Shown in pieces: positions 43,407 to 52,504 of a stretch of DNA of 64,000 bases. How positions within the stretch are numbered: position 1 is the first letter of the stretch; every line of letters starts with the position of its first letter. The translations under genes were made by a program, and so were the position numbers. Below the pieces are notes generated by a model. That model ran no database searches, had not been told where the DNA came from, and saw only the letters and a list, made by a program, of their open reading frames with translations. Origin of the DNA: Selaginella moellendorffii (lineage: Eukaryota; Streptophyta; Lycopodiopsida; Selaginellales; Selaginellaceae). Location: positions 555,443 through 619,442 of the forward strand of contig NW_003314314.1 in assembly GCF_000143415.4 (NCBI RefSeq), in the 5' to 3' direction.

Positions 43407-46169
43407 ATGGCAGTGGCATTGGTGTGTTCTTGGCCGGGGCCGAGGAGCACGAAGGATCACGACGACTACATTCCAATCGAGACGCTCGCGGGTCTCTTGC
43501 GGCGATGCATCGGCGACGCGGATCTCGCGCAGGGCAGGCAATTGCACCGGCAGATCGTCAAGCAGGGCCTGGCGCGCAACGATTTGCTCGGGAACTACCT
43601 CGTCCAGATGTACTCCAAGTGCCGCAGCCTCGACGACGCCAATGCCGCCTTCTCGGCGCTCAGATCGCGAGGGATCGCGACGTGGAACACGCTCATCGCC
43701 GCGCAATCCTCCCCCGCCGCGGTGTTCGATCTCTACACCCGGATGAAGCTCGAGGAGAGGGCGGAGAATCGGCCCAACAAGCTGACGATCATCGCGGTCC
43801 TGGGCGCCATCGCTAGCGGCGATCCTTCTTCCTCGTCTTCCTCGCGCGCTCCATCGATCGCACAAGCGAGGATCGTCCACGACGACATCCGCGGCAGCGA
43901 TCTGGAGCGCGATCTCTTCGTCGCCACCGCGCTGCTGGATGCCTATGGCAAATGCGGCTGCGTGGAGAGCGCGCTGGAGGTGTTCTCGCGGATCCAGGTA
44001 CCGGATCTCATCTGCTGGAACGCGGCGATCATGGCGTGCGCCGGGAACGACGAGCGCCCGGATCGCGCGCTCCTGCTCGTCCGCCGGATGTGGCTCGAGG
44101 GGCTGCTGCCCAACCGCGCCAGCTTCGTGGCGATCCTCAGCTCCTGCGGGGATCACTCGTCCCTGCCGCTGGCACGGTCGATCCACGCCAGAGTCGAGGA
44201 ATTAGGGTTCTTGGGCGACGTGGTTGTGGCCACCGCGCTCGTCACGATGTATGGGCGGTGTGGCAGCGTCGATGAATCGATTGCGGTGTTTGAGGCGATG
44301 GCTGTGAGGAATCACGTCTCGTGGAATGCGATGATCGCAGCATTTGCCCAGTGTGGGCATCGCAGCGCGGCATTTGCGATCTACTGGCGGATGCAGCAAG
44401 AGGGATTCCGGCCAAATAAGATCACCTTCGTCACAGCGCTCAAGGCCGCGTGTTCTTCCTCTTCGCAGGATCTTGGAGAGAGCGCGGCGCTCCATGGATG
44501 GATCGCCTGCGCTGGACTGGAGGGCGATGTGATGGTGGGCACTGCGCTGGTGACCATGTATGGCTCCACCGGCGCGATCGATCGCGCGAGGGCGGCGTTT
44601 GATGCCATCCCCGCCAAGAACATTGTGTCTTGGAACGCGATGCTCACGGCCTATGGCGACAATGGCCGGGCGAGAGAGGCGATGGAGCTCTTCGCGGCCA
44701 TGAAGAGGCAATCGCTCGCTCCAAACAAGGTGAGCTATCTCGCGGTGCTTGGATGCTGCGAGGATGTGAGCGAGGCGCGATCCATCCACGCCGAGGTTGT
44801 GGGGAATGGGCTCTTCGCGCAGGAGTCCTCCATAGCAAACGGGGTGGTGAGGATGTTTGCTCGCTCCGGCAGCCTCGAGGAGGCCGTGGCCGCGTTCGAT
44901 GCGACCGTGGTGAAAGATAGCGTCTCTTGGAACACAAAGGTGGCGGCGCTGAGCGCTCGCGAGGATCTCCACGGCGCGATCACGGCCTTCTACACGATGC
45001 AGCACGAAGGATTCAGGCCGGACAAGTTCACGCTGGTGAGTGTGGTGGATGTCTGCGCAGATCTGGGCACGCTGGAGCTTGGGCGATCGATCCAGCAGCA
45101 GCTCTCGGCGGCGATCGAGGTCGAGCGCGACGTGGTGGTGGCGAGCGCGGTGATGAACATGGTGGCGAAGTGTGGGTCATCCGTGGACGAGTGCGAGCGA
45201 TTGTTCGCGCGAATGCCCGACGATAGAAAGGATCTGGTGGCATGGAACACGATGATCGCGGCGTACGCGCAGCACGGCCATGGCCGGAAGGCGCTCAAGC
45301 TCTTCCGGATCATGCAGCAGCGATCGTCGGTGAGACCCGACTCGTCAACTTTCGTGAGCGTTCTATCCGGGTGTAGCCACGCCGGGCTGGTCGAGGATGG
45401 AATCCACTGCTTCTTCCTGGCCAGGGAAGTGCTCGGGATCGAGCAGCAACCCGTGGAGCACTACGCCTGCCTGGTAGATGTTCTTGGCCGGATGGGCTAC
45501 CTCCGCGAGGCCGAGGATTTCATCCGCAAGATGCCGCTTCCAGCAGATTCCGTGGTGTGGACGTCGCTGCTGGGTGCTTGCAGCAGCTATGGCGATCTCG
45601 AGGGCGGCGAGCGAGCGGCGCGGGCGTTTATCGAGCTGTACCGGAGCGATTCAGTCGGGTACGTGGTGCTGTCCAACATCTACGCCGCTGCTGGGCGATG
45701 GGAGGATTCGATCAGAGTGAGGGAGGACATGGCGGAGAGGCGAGTGAAAAAGAGGGTCCCAGGGAAGAGCTCCATCGTCGTCAAGAACAGGGTGCACGAG
45801 TTCTTCGCCAGGGATCGCAGCCACCCCCAGAGTGATGCGATCTACGCGGAGCTGGAGAGGTTGAAGGGATTGATCCGGGAGGCTGGGTACGTCCCGGACA
45901 CGAGGTTGGTTCTTCACGACGTGGAAGAGGAGCAGAAGGAGCAGCTGCTGTGGTATCACAGCGAGAAGCTGGCGATCGCGTTTGGATTGATCAGTGTTCC
46001 TCACCGGCATAGCATCCGCGTGATCAAGAACTTGCGGGTTTGCAAGGATTGCCACACCGCGACTAAGTTTATCGCACGGGTGACGCAAAGAGAGATCGCG
46101 GTGAGGGATTGCAATCGGTTCCACCACTTTGGCAAGGATGGCGAGTGTTCGTGTGGAGATTACTGGTAA
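43407..46169 (+). CDS. DYW-type pentatricopeptide repeat protein (organelle C-to-U RNA editing factor)
   Basis: Intronless, 920 residues from the ATG at 43407; the same frame is open upstream to 43290, but that stretch overlaps the FAX 3' end. PLS-class PPR repeats fill most of the protein, with repeated signatures such as NxLVxMYxKCGS, VSWNAMIAAFAQ and GFRPNKITF. The E and E+ regions follow (EHYACLVDVLGRMGYLREA, then VVWTSLLGACSSYGD, then YVVLSNIYAAAGRW). The PG-box region reads VPGKSSIV. The DYW deaminase domain has HSEKLAIAFGL (the catalytic H-x-E), CKDCHTATKF (the C-x2-C-H zinc site), HHFGKDGECSCGDYW and ends exactly in DYW. Such proteins bind one or few organelle transcripts and deaminate C to U. 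Targeting is not obvious: the N-terminus is short (AVALVCSWPGPRSTKD). Confidence 0.95.
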   Translation: MAVALVCSWPGPRSTKDHDDYIPIETLAGLLRRCIGDADLAQGRQLHRQIVKQGLARNDLLGNYLVQMYSKCRSLDDANAAFSALRSRGIATWNTLIAAQSSPAAVFDLYTRMKLEERAENRPNKLTIIAVLGAIASGDPSSSSSSRAPSIAQARIVHDDIRGSDLERDLFVATALLDAYGKCGCVESALEVFSRIQVPDLICWNAAIMACAGNDERPDRALLLVRRMWLEGLLPNRASFVAILSSCGDHSSLPLARSIHARVEELGFLGDVVVATALVTMYGRCGSVDESIAVFEAMAVRNHVSWNAMIAAFAQCGHRSAAFAIYWRMQQEGFRPNKITFVTALKAACSSSSQDLGESAALHGWIACAGLEGDVMVGTALVTMYGSTGAIDRARAAFDAIPAKNIVSWNAMLTAYGDNGRAREAMELFAAMKRQSLAPNKVSYLAVLGCCEDVSEARSIHAEVVGNGLFAQESSIANGVVRMFARSGSLEEAVAAFDATVVKDSVSWNTKVAALSAREDLHGAITAFYTMQHEGFRPDKFTLVSVVDVCADLGTLELGRSIQQQLSAAIEVERDVVVASAVMNMVAKCGSSVDECERLFARMPDDRKDLVAWNTMIAAYAQHGHGRKALKLFRIMQQRSSVRPDSSTFVSVLSGCSHAGLVEDGIHCFFLAREVLGIEQQPVEHYACLVDVLGRMGYLREAEDFIRKMPLPADSVVWTSLLGACSSYGDLEGGERAARAFIELYRSDSVGYVVLSNIYAAAGRWEDSIRVREDMAERRVKKRVPGKSSIVVKNRVHEFFARDRSHPQSDAIYAELERLKGLIREAGYVPDTRLVLHDVEEEQKEQLLWYHSEKLAIAFGLISVPHRHSIRVIKNLRVCKDCHTATKFIARVTQREIAVRDCNRFHHFGKDGECSCGDYW

Positions 46170-48050
46170 TATCATATTATTTGAAAACCAAAAAATTATT
46201 ATTTTTTCCTTTTTGTCTCTTTTTCTTTTCGTTTTGTTTTTGTTTATTGAGCTCAAATGATCAAGGCTTGCCCGCAAATATTATGGAACTGTCTCATTCC
46301 CAGGATTTCAGGTCACCATTCTCAAGTGATTAGGATGAGGAATGTTCTTACAGATAGTCACCAACATCTGAGGAGCATGTCTAGAGCTGGATTCGGGGAC
46401 GAATATTGCATGGATCCCGACGCCACAATTCTGTCAAAGACGTGTCAGTGGCCATGACCAGAGCGTTGACAATGGCCTAAGCTGATGGATTTAGGTTTGG
46501 CCGAAGCGCGAGGAGGAAAGTCGGATTTCATACAAGCTTGACAATTCAAGCTTAGATTGGTTGTCCTTCAAGCACACTGATCCAAGCCAAGGATCTTAAC
46601 TGGGATGTGCTAGAGGAGCGCCAGTCATGTGCAAACCAGGTTGAGGCTGTGGATTCGGGTTCCGGACTGCTGCATTCTGATCCAGCCAATAATTACGAGC
46701 TTTATCACGAGCTGGAACCGGCTACAGTGGCACCTCAGGGACTGTCCTACACCATATACCGGAGGGGTGCAAAGCCGATGGGATACGAAGAACAACCACG
46801 TGAACGTGATTGCATAAGCTTAGCAGCTCCAAGAAAGGCCTTGTCCAAGACAATGATCGCATTGCCTTGTCGAAGGAGAGAATTCAATGTATGTGAACCC
46901 GCAGAGGAGCAGAACAAGAAGTCAAGATCACGAGGAGGAGGATGACAAGACGGCCATGAATCACGAACGCAAGAAGACAAGAAATAGTACTATCCCTAGG
47001 AAATCATGACTTCTACAGAATCTGATGACAAATGAAATTTTCAAAAGGACTTTTGCCGCGAACGCTAGCGGTGGCCCTGGCACGCTGGTGTCCGTTGATT
47101 CTTATCCCGTGGACGGCCATAAGCCCTGTCTCTCACTTTGTGTGCTTGGTGCCATGGTGTTCGTCGTCGACGCACTCGCGCTCAGGCTCATGGGAAGGTC
47201 CAGCGATGTGTTTGAAGATTGGAGCGTGCCCTCGATAGAAAGAAGGGAGGCATCAGCGATGTGTTTCCATCACAGGCACCCTCGCTCAAGGCTCTCTTCA
47301 ACTCCAAGCGAGATGCGCCCATCGATCTTCAGGTATGTTCTCTTCTCTCTCTAGGAATGCTTGCTTTAGAGAAACAAGAACTAACAAGTCCGGATGATCT
47401 CTCGCTTGATAATCCGAAACCCCTCTACTCGGCTTCTGGAACACAACTCGAAAGTTTGAAGTTTTGTTGTCTGATTTCCACTCGAAACTAATCACTGGTG
47501 TTTCCTCACACCTGTTTGGATCACTATTATCACTACTGCCGTCAAATGGCTATGAGCTAGTCGCAGAGCTCGATGAACTGGATGAAACTTTTCCAACTGA
47601 TGGTGGTTCCTCCAACGGTGATTCTTCAGGCTTGGCTGCTGCCACAGTTAAGGTCTGGTATCAGTTTTTTCTTGCTGCACTGCTTCTTTGTCTATATGGG
47701 ACTGATGAAAATTTCTTAAACCAAGAGCGAGAGCTGCTGTATCCTCACTTGGGGTTGTCCCGGCTGCTGAAAGGAGTGAATCGTAGTATCGATCATCCCC
47801 CCATGAATCAAAAGGAATACAAGAAATAGGAAAGGAGGAAAGGAGAGAAGGGAAGACATGGAGAAAGGACATGAAAAACCTTCCATACTCTGTTAGCCAC
47901 GTCCCTTATATCCTACGTTCCGTATGATCCATCACTCCCCTCCCTTACGAAGAACCGACTCTATCCTCAGTGTCTGAAGGGAACACTGGCTGCCACTGAA
48001 AAAGTGTGCACAAAGATTCGAGCTCAGCCTGCGTGATCCAAGTGTCCGTT
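46170..48050. other. Region without recognised genes
   Basis: Two open stretches (46607-46945, 112 codons; 47464-47829, 121 codons) match no family I know. The first has a Lys/Arg-rich end; the second has a hydrophobic segment YQFFLAALLLCLYG. The right end probably contains the 3' end of the minus-strand gypsy element that starts at 48051. Nothing else is supported. Confidence 0.45.
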
Positions 48051-48437
48051 TCAGAACCCGTTCCCTGCCAACGGATGAGAAAGTGAGGGACTGCTCGATG
48101 CTCGAAGGATCCGATCTGGAGCCAAGAGCTGCTTATCTTCGAAAGTTACCGAAGGAAGAGGAACTGTGGCCAAAGGTGGAAGAGGTCTGAAGTGCTGCTT
48201 CAATTCGGAAACGTGGAACGCATCATGGAGTTTTGTTGAAGCGGGAAGCTTTAGACGAAAAGCAACTTCGTTGATCTTCTCGACCACCAAGAATGGACCA
48301 AAGAACCTGGGATGAAGCTTGGAGCGAGCAGCAGCTCTCCTTCCTAAGGTGTATCTCTGAGGACGGAAACGAACATAGACGTAGTCCCCAACCTCAAAAG
48401 TCCGTGAAGACCTGTGATGATCAGCGAAACGTTTCAT
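48051..48437 (-). pseudogene. Gypsy integrase C-terminal fragment
   Basis: 129-codon open stretch with the GPY/F-like module (KLHPRFFGPFLVVEKINEVA) and the FHVSELK chromatin-side motif found at the end of chromovirus-type integrases. No full chromodomain is visible. Confidence 0.8.
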
Positions 48438-48641
48438 ACTATCTCGAGCTGCAATCAGTCACTGGTGGACAAGCTGATGGAGATCTGTCAACACAGACAA
48501 GTGCTCGGAAACAATTGGTTCCGTACATGCTGGTACAGGAAAAGGGAGCTTATCCACCTGCCTGCCATATAGAACTGAGAAAGGAGAGGCTCCCAGGGTG
48601 CTGTGAAAAGCCATGTTGTACACAAACTCGGCAAAAGGGAG

Positions 48642-49103
48642 CTACATGTACCAGGATAGTGGAAAATTCGTAGTGTAGCCACGGAGATATGCCTCCAAAG
48701 TTTGATTGGTTGGATGGTACACCAAACTAAAGCTCCCAATGTGTTGAAACAGTTGCTGCCAAAAGGAACTGAGAAACTTGGGATCTCGGTCTGAAATAAT
48801 TTCGTGTGGAAGGCCATGAAAACAAAGGACCTCGGAAAAGAACTGCTCAGCGACCTCCTTGGCTGTAGCAGTGGATTTCATTGGTACAAACCGGCCAACC
48901 TTGGTGAAATGGTCCATGATCACAAATATGGCATCGAAATCTCGGACAGAATGAAGACTGACAATAAAATCCATGTTGATACTGTTGAACGGACCAGCTG
49001 CCACAGGCAAAGGATGTAACAGTCCAGGATATGGAACCATCTCATGCTTAGTTTGTTGACAAACCAGACATTCACATACCCATTGCTTGACCTCCTTCTG
49101 CAT
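48642..49103 (-). pseudogene. Gypsy integrase core fragment
   Basis: 154 codons with the zinc-finger end C-x2-C (CLVCQQTK), first Asp in SINMDFIVSL, second in IISDRDPKFLSSFW and the HPTNQT block that precedes the catalytic Glu. The frame then leaves the family, so the Glu region lies in another frame. Confidence 0.8.
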
Positions 49104-49524
49104 TCCTTTCTAGCAGCTAGAGTTGACATTCCTCCCGGATGTCTGGCCACCAAGCCAGAGTGGCACTCACAAAAACCTGTTTGCGGAGGTCATGCCTGTT
49201 GCATAAAACAATACACCCCGTCAAGGACATACTTGGAATGATACCTAGCATCCAAAAGAGCCAGGTCATCTTCATACTCATCACAAATGGTCTAGATGAA
49301 GTCAGGTTGAAGATGGGAAATTCCATATATAGCAAAACCTTTTGGCTTTGCAAACATGTGTAAAAGAGCATTAGAAATTGTATTGGAAGTACCTAGTTTA
49401 TATTCAATCATGAAGTCAAGCTGGCCAAGAGAACATTGATGAATGAATGATGTTTGTAAGGGGGGTAGCCATTGTTGCATAAACTTACACAAGTAATTAG
49501 CAAAGCCAAAAAAATTTAAATTAC

Positions 49525-50215
49525 AAAATTTTCTTTTTCAATTTGCTAGTTTATTATGTCTATTCAACTACCACTGTCTTGGTCTTAGTTAAGGTCCCTC
49601 ACTAGAGTTTTTGCTTATTGTACTAGCTTCTACTTGGTTTCAACTACTCATTGCATGAGTAACAAAGTGTTAGTTATCCATCCATGAATTCTCCTTAGAT
49701 TAAACTAAATTTAAAATTCAACTACACTCCTCACAAGCACAAGCAACCAAGCACACCAAGCCTCTAAGTTCTTAACATCTTTTAGTATGACAAAATTTGA
49801 TCATAGGACCTTCTAAATCCCAAGCCTTAAGTGCATCATTTACTTCGGGACCCTAGGAGGAAACACCATAGCCTAATGGCCTAATATAAATACCTATATT
49901 CCCCCACTTCCATCCCAAAGGGAAAGCTCAAACCCTTAGGAAGGAGCAAGGACCAATAAACCACAAAGTACTTAATTAGGGCACCACTCCATAAGAGGCA
50001 AGAGCATTGCAGTTAATTTCCCTTTTAAAAGTGGAAGTTGCTCTTGAGCACTTTTTTGGGTGGCCCCTTTGGCACCACTTGAGTGCATGCTCACTCCCAC
50101 CAAGGCCTCTAAGCCTTAGTCTCAACCTCAAGTTGGTTTGAAAACACCACTAGAAAGTTCCTTCAAAATTAGTTCCTAGATTTCACTATACTTTTGGAAC
50201 CCCCTACAATGCCCA
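49525..50215 (-). repeat. Solo LTR nested in the minus-strand gypsy element
   Basis: The reverse complement of this segment aligns along its whole length with 51755-52490, the LTR of the plus-strand gypsy element. Shared blocks include GAGTACTTTGTGG, GAAGTGGGGGA, GGTTCCAAAAGTATAGT and CAAATTG..AAAGAAAA. It interrupts the host element between a reverse transcriptase piece (ITYLG) and RNase H (GFANYLCKFMQQW). No internal sequence is attached. Confidence 0.78.
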
Positions 50216-50783
50216 AATAAGTGATCTTTATCATCCTAAAATCACACTTAGAAAGTTTAACTACCATGCCATAGGCTTCAAGCACAACTAGGATACGACT
50301 TAATTGTGCAAGATGTTCATCCCACAAACTGCTGTAGATTAAAATATTGTCAACAAACACCACCATAAACTTCAATAAGAATGCTCCTAAAACTTTGTTC
50401 ATGACAACTTGAAATGTAACAGGGGCATTAGTAAGTCAAAATGGCATACCACAAAATTGGAAAAGTATAAGTGTGGAATGCTGTTTTGTGTTGATCCTCA
50501 TAGACTACTCCAATTTGATAATAACCGAATGGAGATTAATCTTGCTGAATATGTGCACTTGACCTAGCTCATCCATGAGGTCATCAATGCAAGGAATTGG
50601 AAATCTGTTTTTGATGGTCACCTTGTTAAGAGCACAGTAATCTAGACATAGTCTCCATGAACTATCTTTGTTTAGCACCAGCAACACATGTGATGCAAAA
50701 GCACTAGTGCTCTCTGTGATCAGTCCTTGTTGTAGAAGATCCTCCACCATCTTATGAACAATTTCTAGCTCCTCCCTTATCAT

Positions 50784-51485
50784 CCTAATGATCAGTTGAA
50801 TGATAGATGTTACCCCTAGTTCTAAGTCGATACGATGCTATACTCTTGTGCAAACGCTCACCAATTCTAATACTAAGTGTTGGAAAACTGGAAGATGACG
50901 CAAGCATTGTTGGTCCTAACCACGTTCAGCCAGGATCCCAACTGCTGCTGAATGCGATCGGACAGCTCCATTTGGTGATTTTAATGGCAATTGCAGGGGC
51001 TAGATTTCTGATACCACTGCAGCAATCGCTATCACCACTACATCTCTACTACTTTGCTGGTTCTCCTGCTGCTATGGAGCAATCCATCTGTGAATGCCTA
51101 GCAAGGCTACATCGAATCCGACCAACTCCACTTCCTGCCAGGCCTACGCAGCAAATTGAGCTCTCTAGGGCAACACTCTCTAGTCAACTTTTGATTGAGC
51201 GTGGAGCAGCTTGCCGAGGCTTCGCAATCTGCCCACACTTGTCCCTCATCCCCTTGAACTGTAATTTATGCCCTAAAATGGAAATTATGATTCCAGTGAT
51301 TCTAGTGATTTGATTCTAGAAATGGTATCTGATTGGGCATGGTCCCATATTACCAAGCTCACTCCTTATGCTTCCAGCAAAAAAGTGGAGGTGTAGCTAT
51401 TGTGGAAAAATGTTGTAAGGAAGGTGTCGAAGGCTAAAGGATCCCCAAAAGCACAACAAAAATAATAAAGAGTTCATCAAATAAG
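50784..51485. other. Remnant of the 5' end of the minus-strand gypsy element
   Basis: Contains the primer-site-like sequence near 51007-51019. The 168-codon open stretch 50807-51313 on the plus strand has no family features and is antisense to the presumed leader; I do not call it a gene. Confidence 0.4.
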
Positions 51486-51695
51486 ATCGAGTCCGAGATC
51501 AAGTTCGAGACCAACTCTAAGACCGAGTGCAAGACCGAGTCTGAGATTGAGTCCAAGACTGAGTTCGAGACCGAATCCAAGATTGAGTTCGAGATCGAGT
51601 CTGAGACCGAGTTAAGGTCTGAGACCAAGTCCGAGATCAAGTCCGAGACCGAGTTCGAGACCGAGTTCAAGATCGAGTTTGAGATCGAGTCTGAA
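51484..51695 (+). repeat. 12-bp minisatellite
   Basis: About 17 units of the form GAG(T/A)(C/T)CGAGA(C/T)C, for example GAGTCCGAGATC and AAGTTCGAGACC, with no gaps. All frames translate to short Ser-Asp-like or Glu-Thr-like repeats. The array ends where the gypsy LTR begins (TGAATAC, near 51690). Confidence 0.92.
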
Positions 51696-52490
51696 TACTA
51701 ATACAAGTCATGGGGTGAAAGCCCAAAGCGTGTGTCTCCCATAGGGGGGGGGGGGGGGGGGCTACAGAGGTTCCAAAAGTATAGTAGGGATAGTGAGCTC
51801 TAGGAATTAGTCTTGAAGGAACTCTTCAATAGTGCTTCCAAACTGACTTGAGGTTGAGACTGGGGGCGAAGGGTTTTAGGTAGGAGTGAGCATGAACTTG
51901 GGTGGTGCTGGAGGGGCCACCCAAGGAAGTGCTTAAGAGCAACTCCCACTTCCGGAAGGGAAATCGATTGTGGTGCTCCCGGTTCATGTGGAGTGGTGCT
52001 CCACTTGAGTACTTTGTGGCTTATTAAACCTTGTCCTTCCTAGGGCTTGGGCCTTCCCTTCGAGATAGAAGTGGGGGAGTAAAGGTACCCATACTGGGTA
52101 GGCCATGGTGTTTTCCCTAGCGTCTCGAAGCAAGTGTTGCACCCAAGGCTTGGGATTTAGAGGGTCCTATGATCAAGTCTTGTTGTATCAAGAGATGTTA
52201 ATAACCTAGAGGCTTAATGTGTTTAGTTGCTTATGCCTGCGGGGAGTGTAGTCGAACTTTAAGTCCGATCTAACCTAAGGAGGGGGATTGAGAGAGATTT
52301 GGGAATTTGTGGATGGATGGCCAATGCTTTGTCACTCATGTAGTGAGTAGCTAAAACTAAGTAGGACCAAGTAGGAGCTGGTATAATATGTGGGAACCTT
52401 AGAAAAGAAACTTAACTAAGGTTAAAATAGTGTTAGTCAGATAGATGAGGTAAGTTGGCAAATTGGGAAAGAAAAATTTATGGCTTACAA
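51690..52490 (+). repeat. 5' LTR of the plus-strand gypsy element
   Basis: Begins TGAATACTAATACAAG, contains GGGGTGAAAGCCCAAAGCGTGTGT and an 18-G run (51748-51765), and ends ATGGCTTACA before the primer site. The first part is related to 55182-55285 in the LARD-like LTR. Confidence 0.75.
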
Positions 52491-52492
52491 TT

Positions 52493-52504
52493 TGGTATTG
52501 GAGC
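52493..52504 (+). promoter_or_regulatory. Primer binding site of the plus-strand gypsy element
   Basis: TGGTATTGGAGC, two bases after the LTR end; a variant of the tRNA-Met site TGGTATCAGAGC. Confidence 0.75.

Larger units (their letters stand above)
48051..51020 (-). mobile_element. Decayed Ty3/gypsy element on the minus strand, with a nested solo LTR
   Basis: Reading on the minus strand from right to left: a primer-site-like CAGTGGTATCAGA near 51007-51019, reverse transcriptase N-terminal part (50783-50505; SWRLCLDYCALNKVTIKNRFPIP), palm (50402-50215; FVDNILIYS, where the second catalytic Asp is Asn), RNase H remnants (49492-49292), integrase zinc and core (49103-48642; CLVCQQTKHEM, NMDFI, ISDRDPKF, YHPTNQT) and a C-terminal integrase segment (48437-48051; YVYVRFRPQRYTL, KLHPRFFGPF, LHDAFHVSELK). 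Gag and protease are missing. Many stops. LTRs were not identified. Confidence 0.78.

Noticed and set aside
43398-44186. 262-codon antisense frame under the PPR gene, and similar antisense frames at 44202-45005
   Set aside because: GC-rich coding sequence often leaves antisense frames open; the sense strand is unambiguous PPR.
50807-51313. 168-codon plus-strand open frame
   Set aside because: It is antisense to the leader of the minus-strand gypsy element, has no family features, and crosses its primer-site-like sequence.
51484-51695. CRISPR-like array
   Set aside because: Units are 12 bp with no spacers, and the host is a plant; it is a minisatellite.
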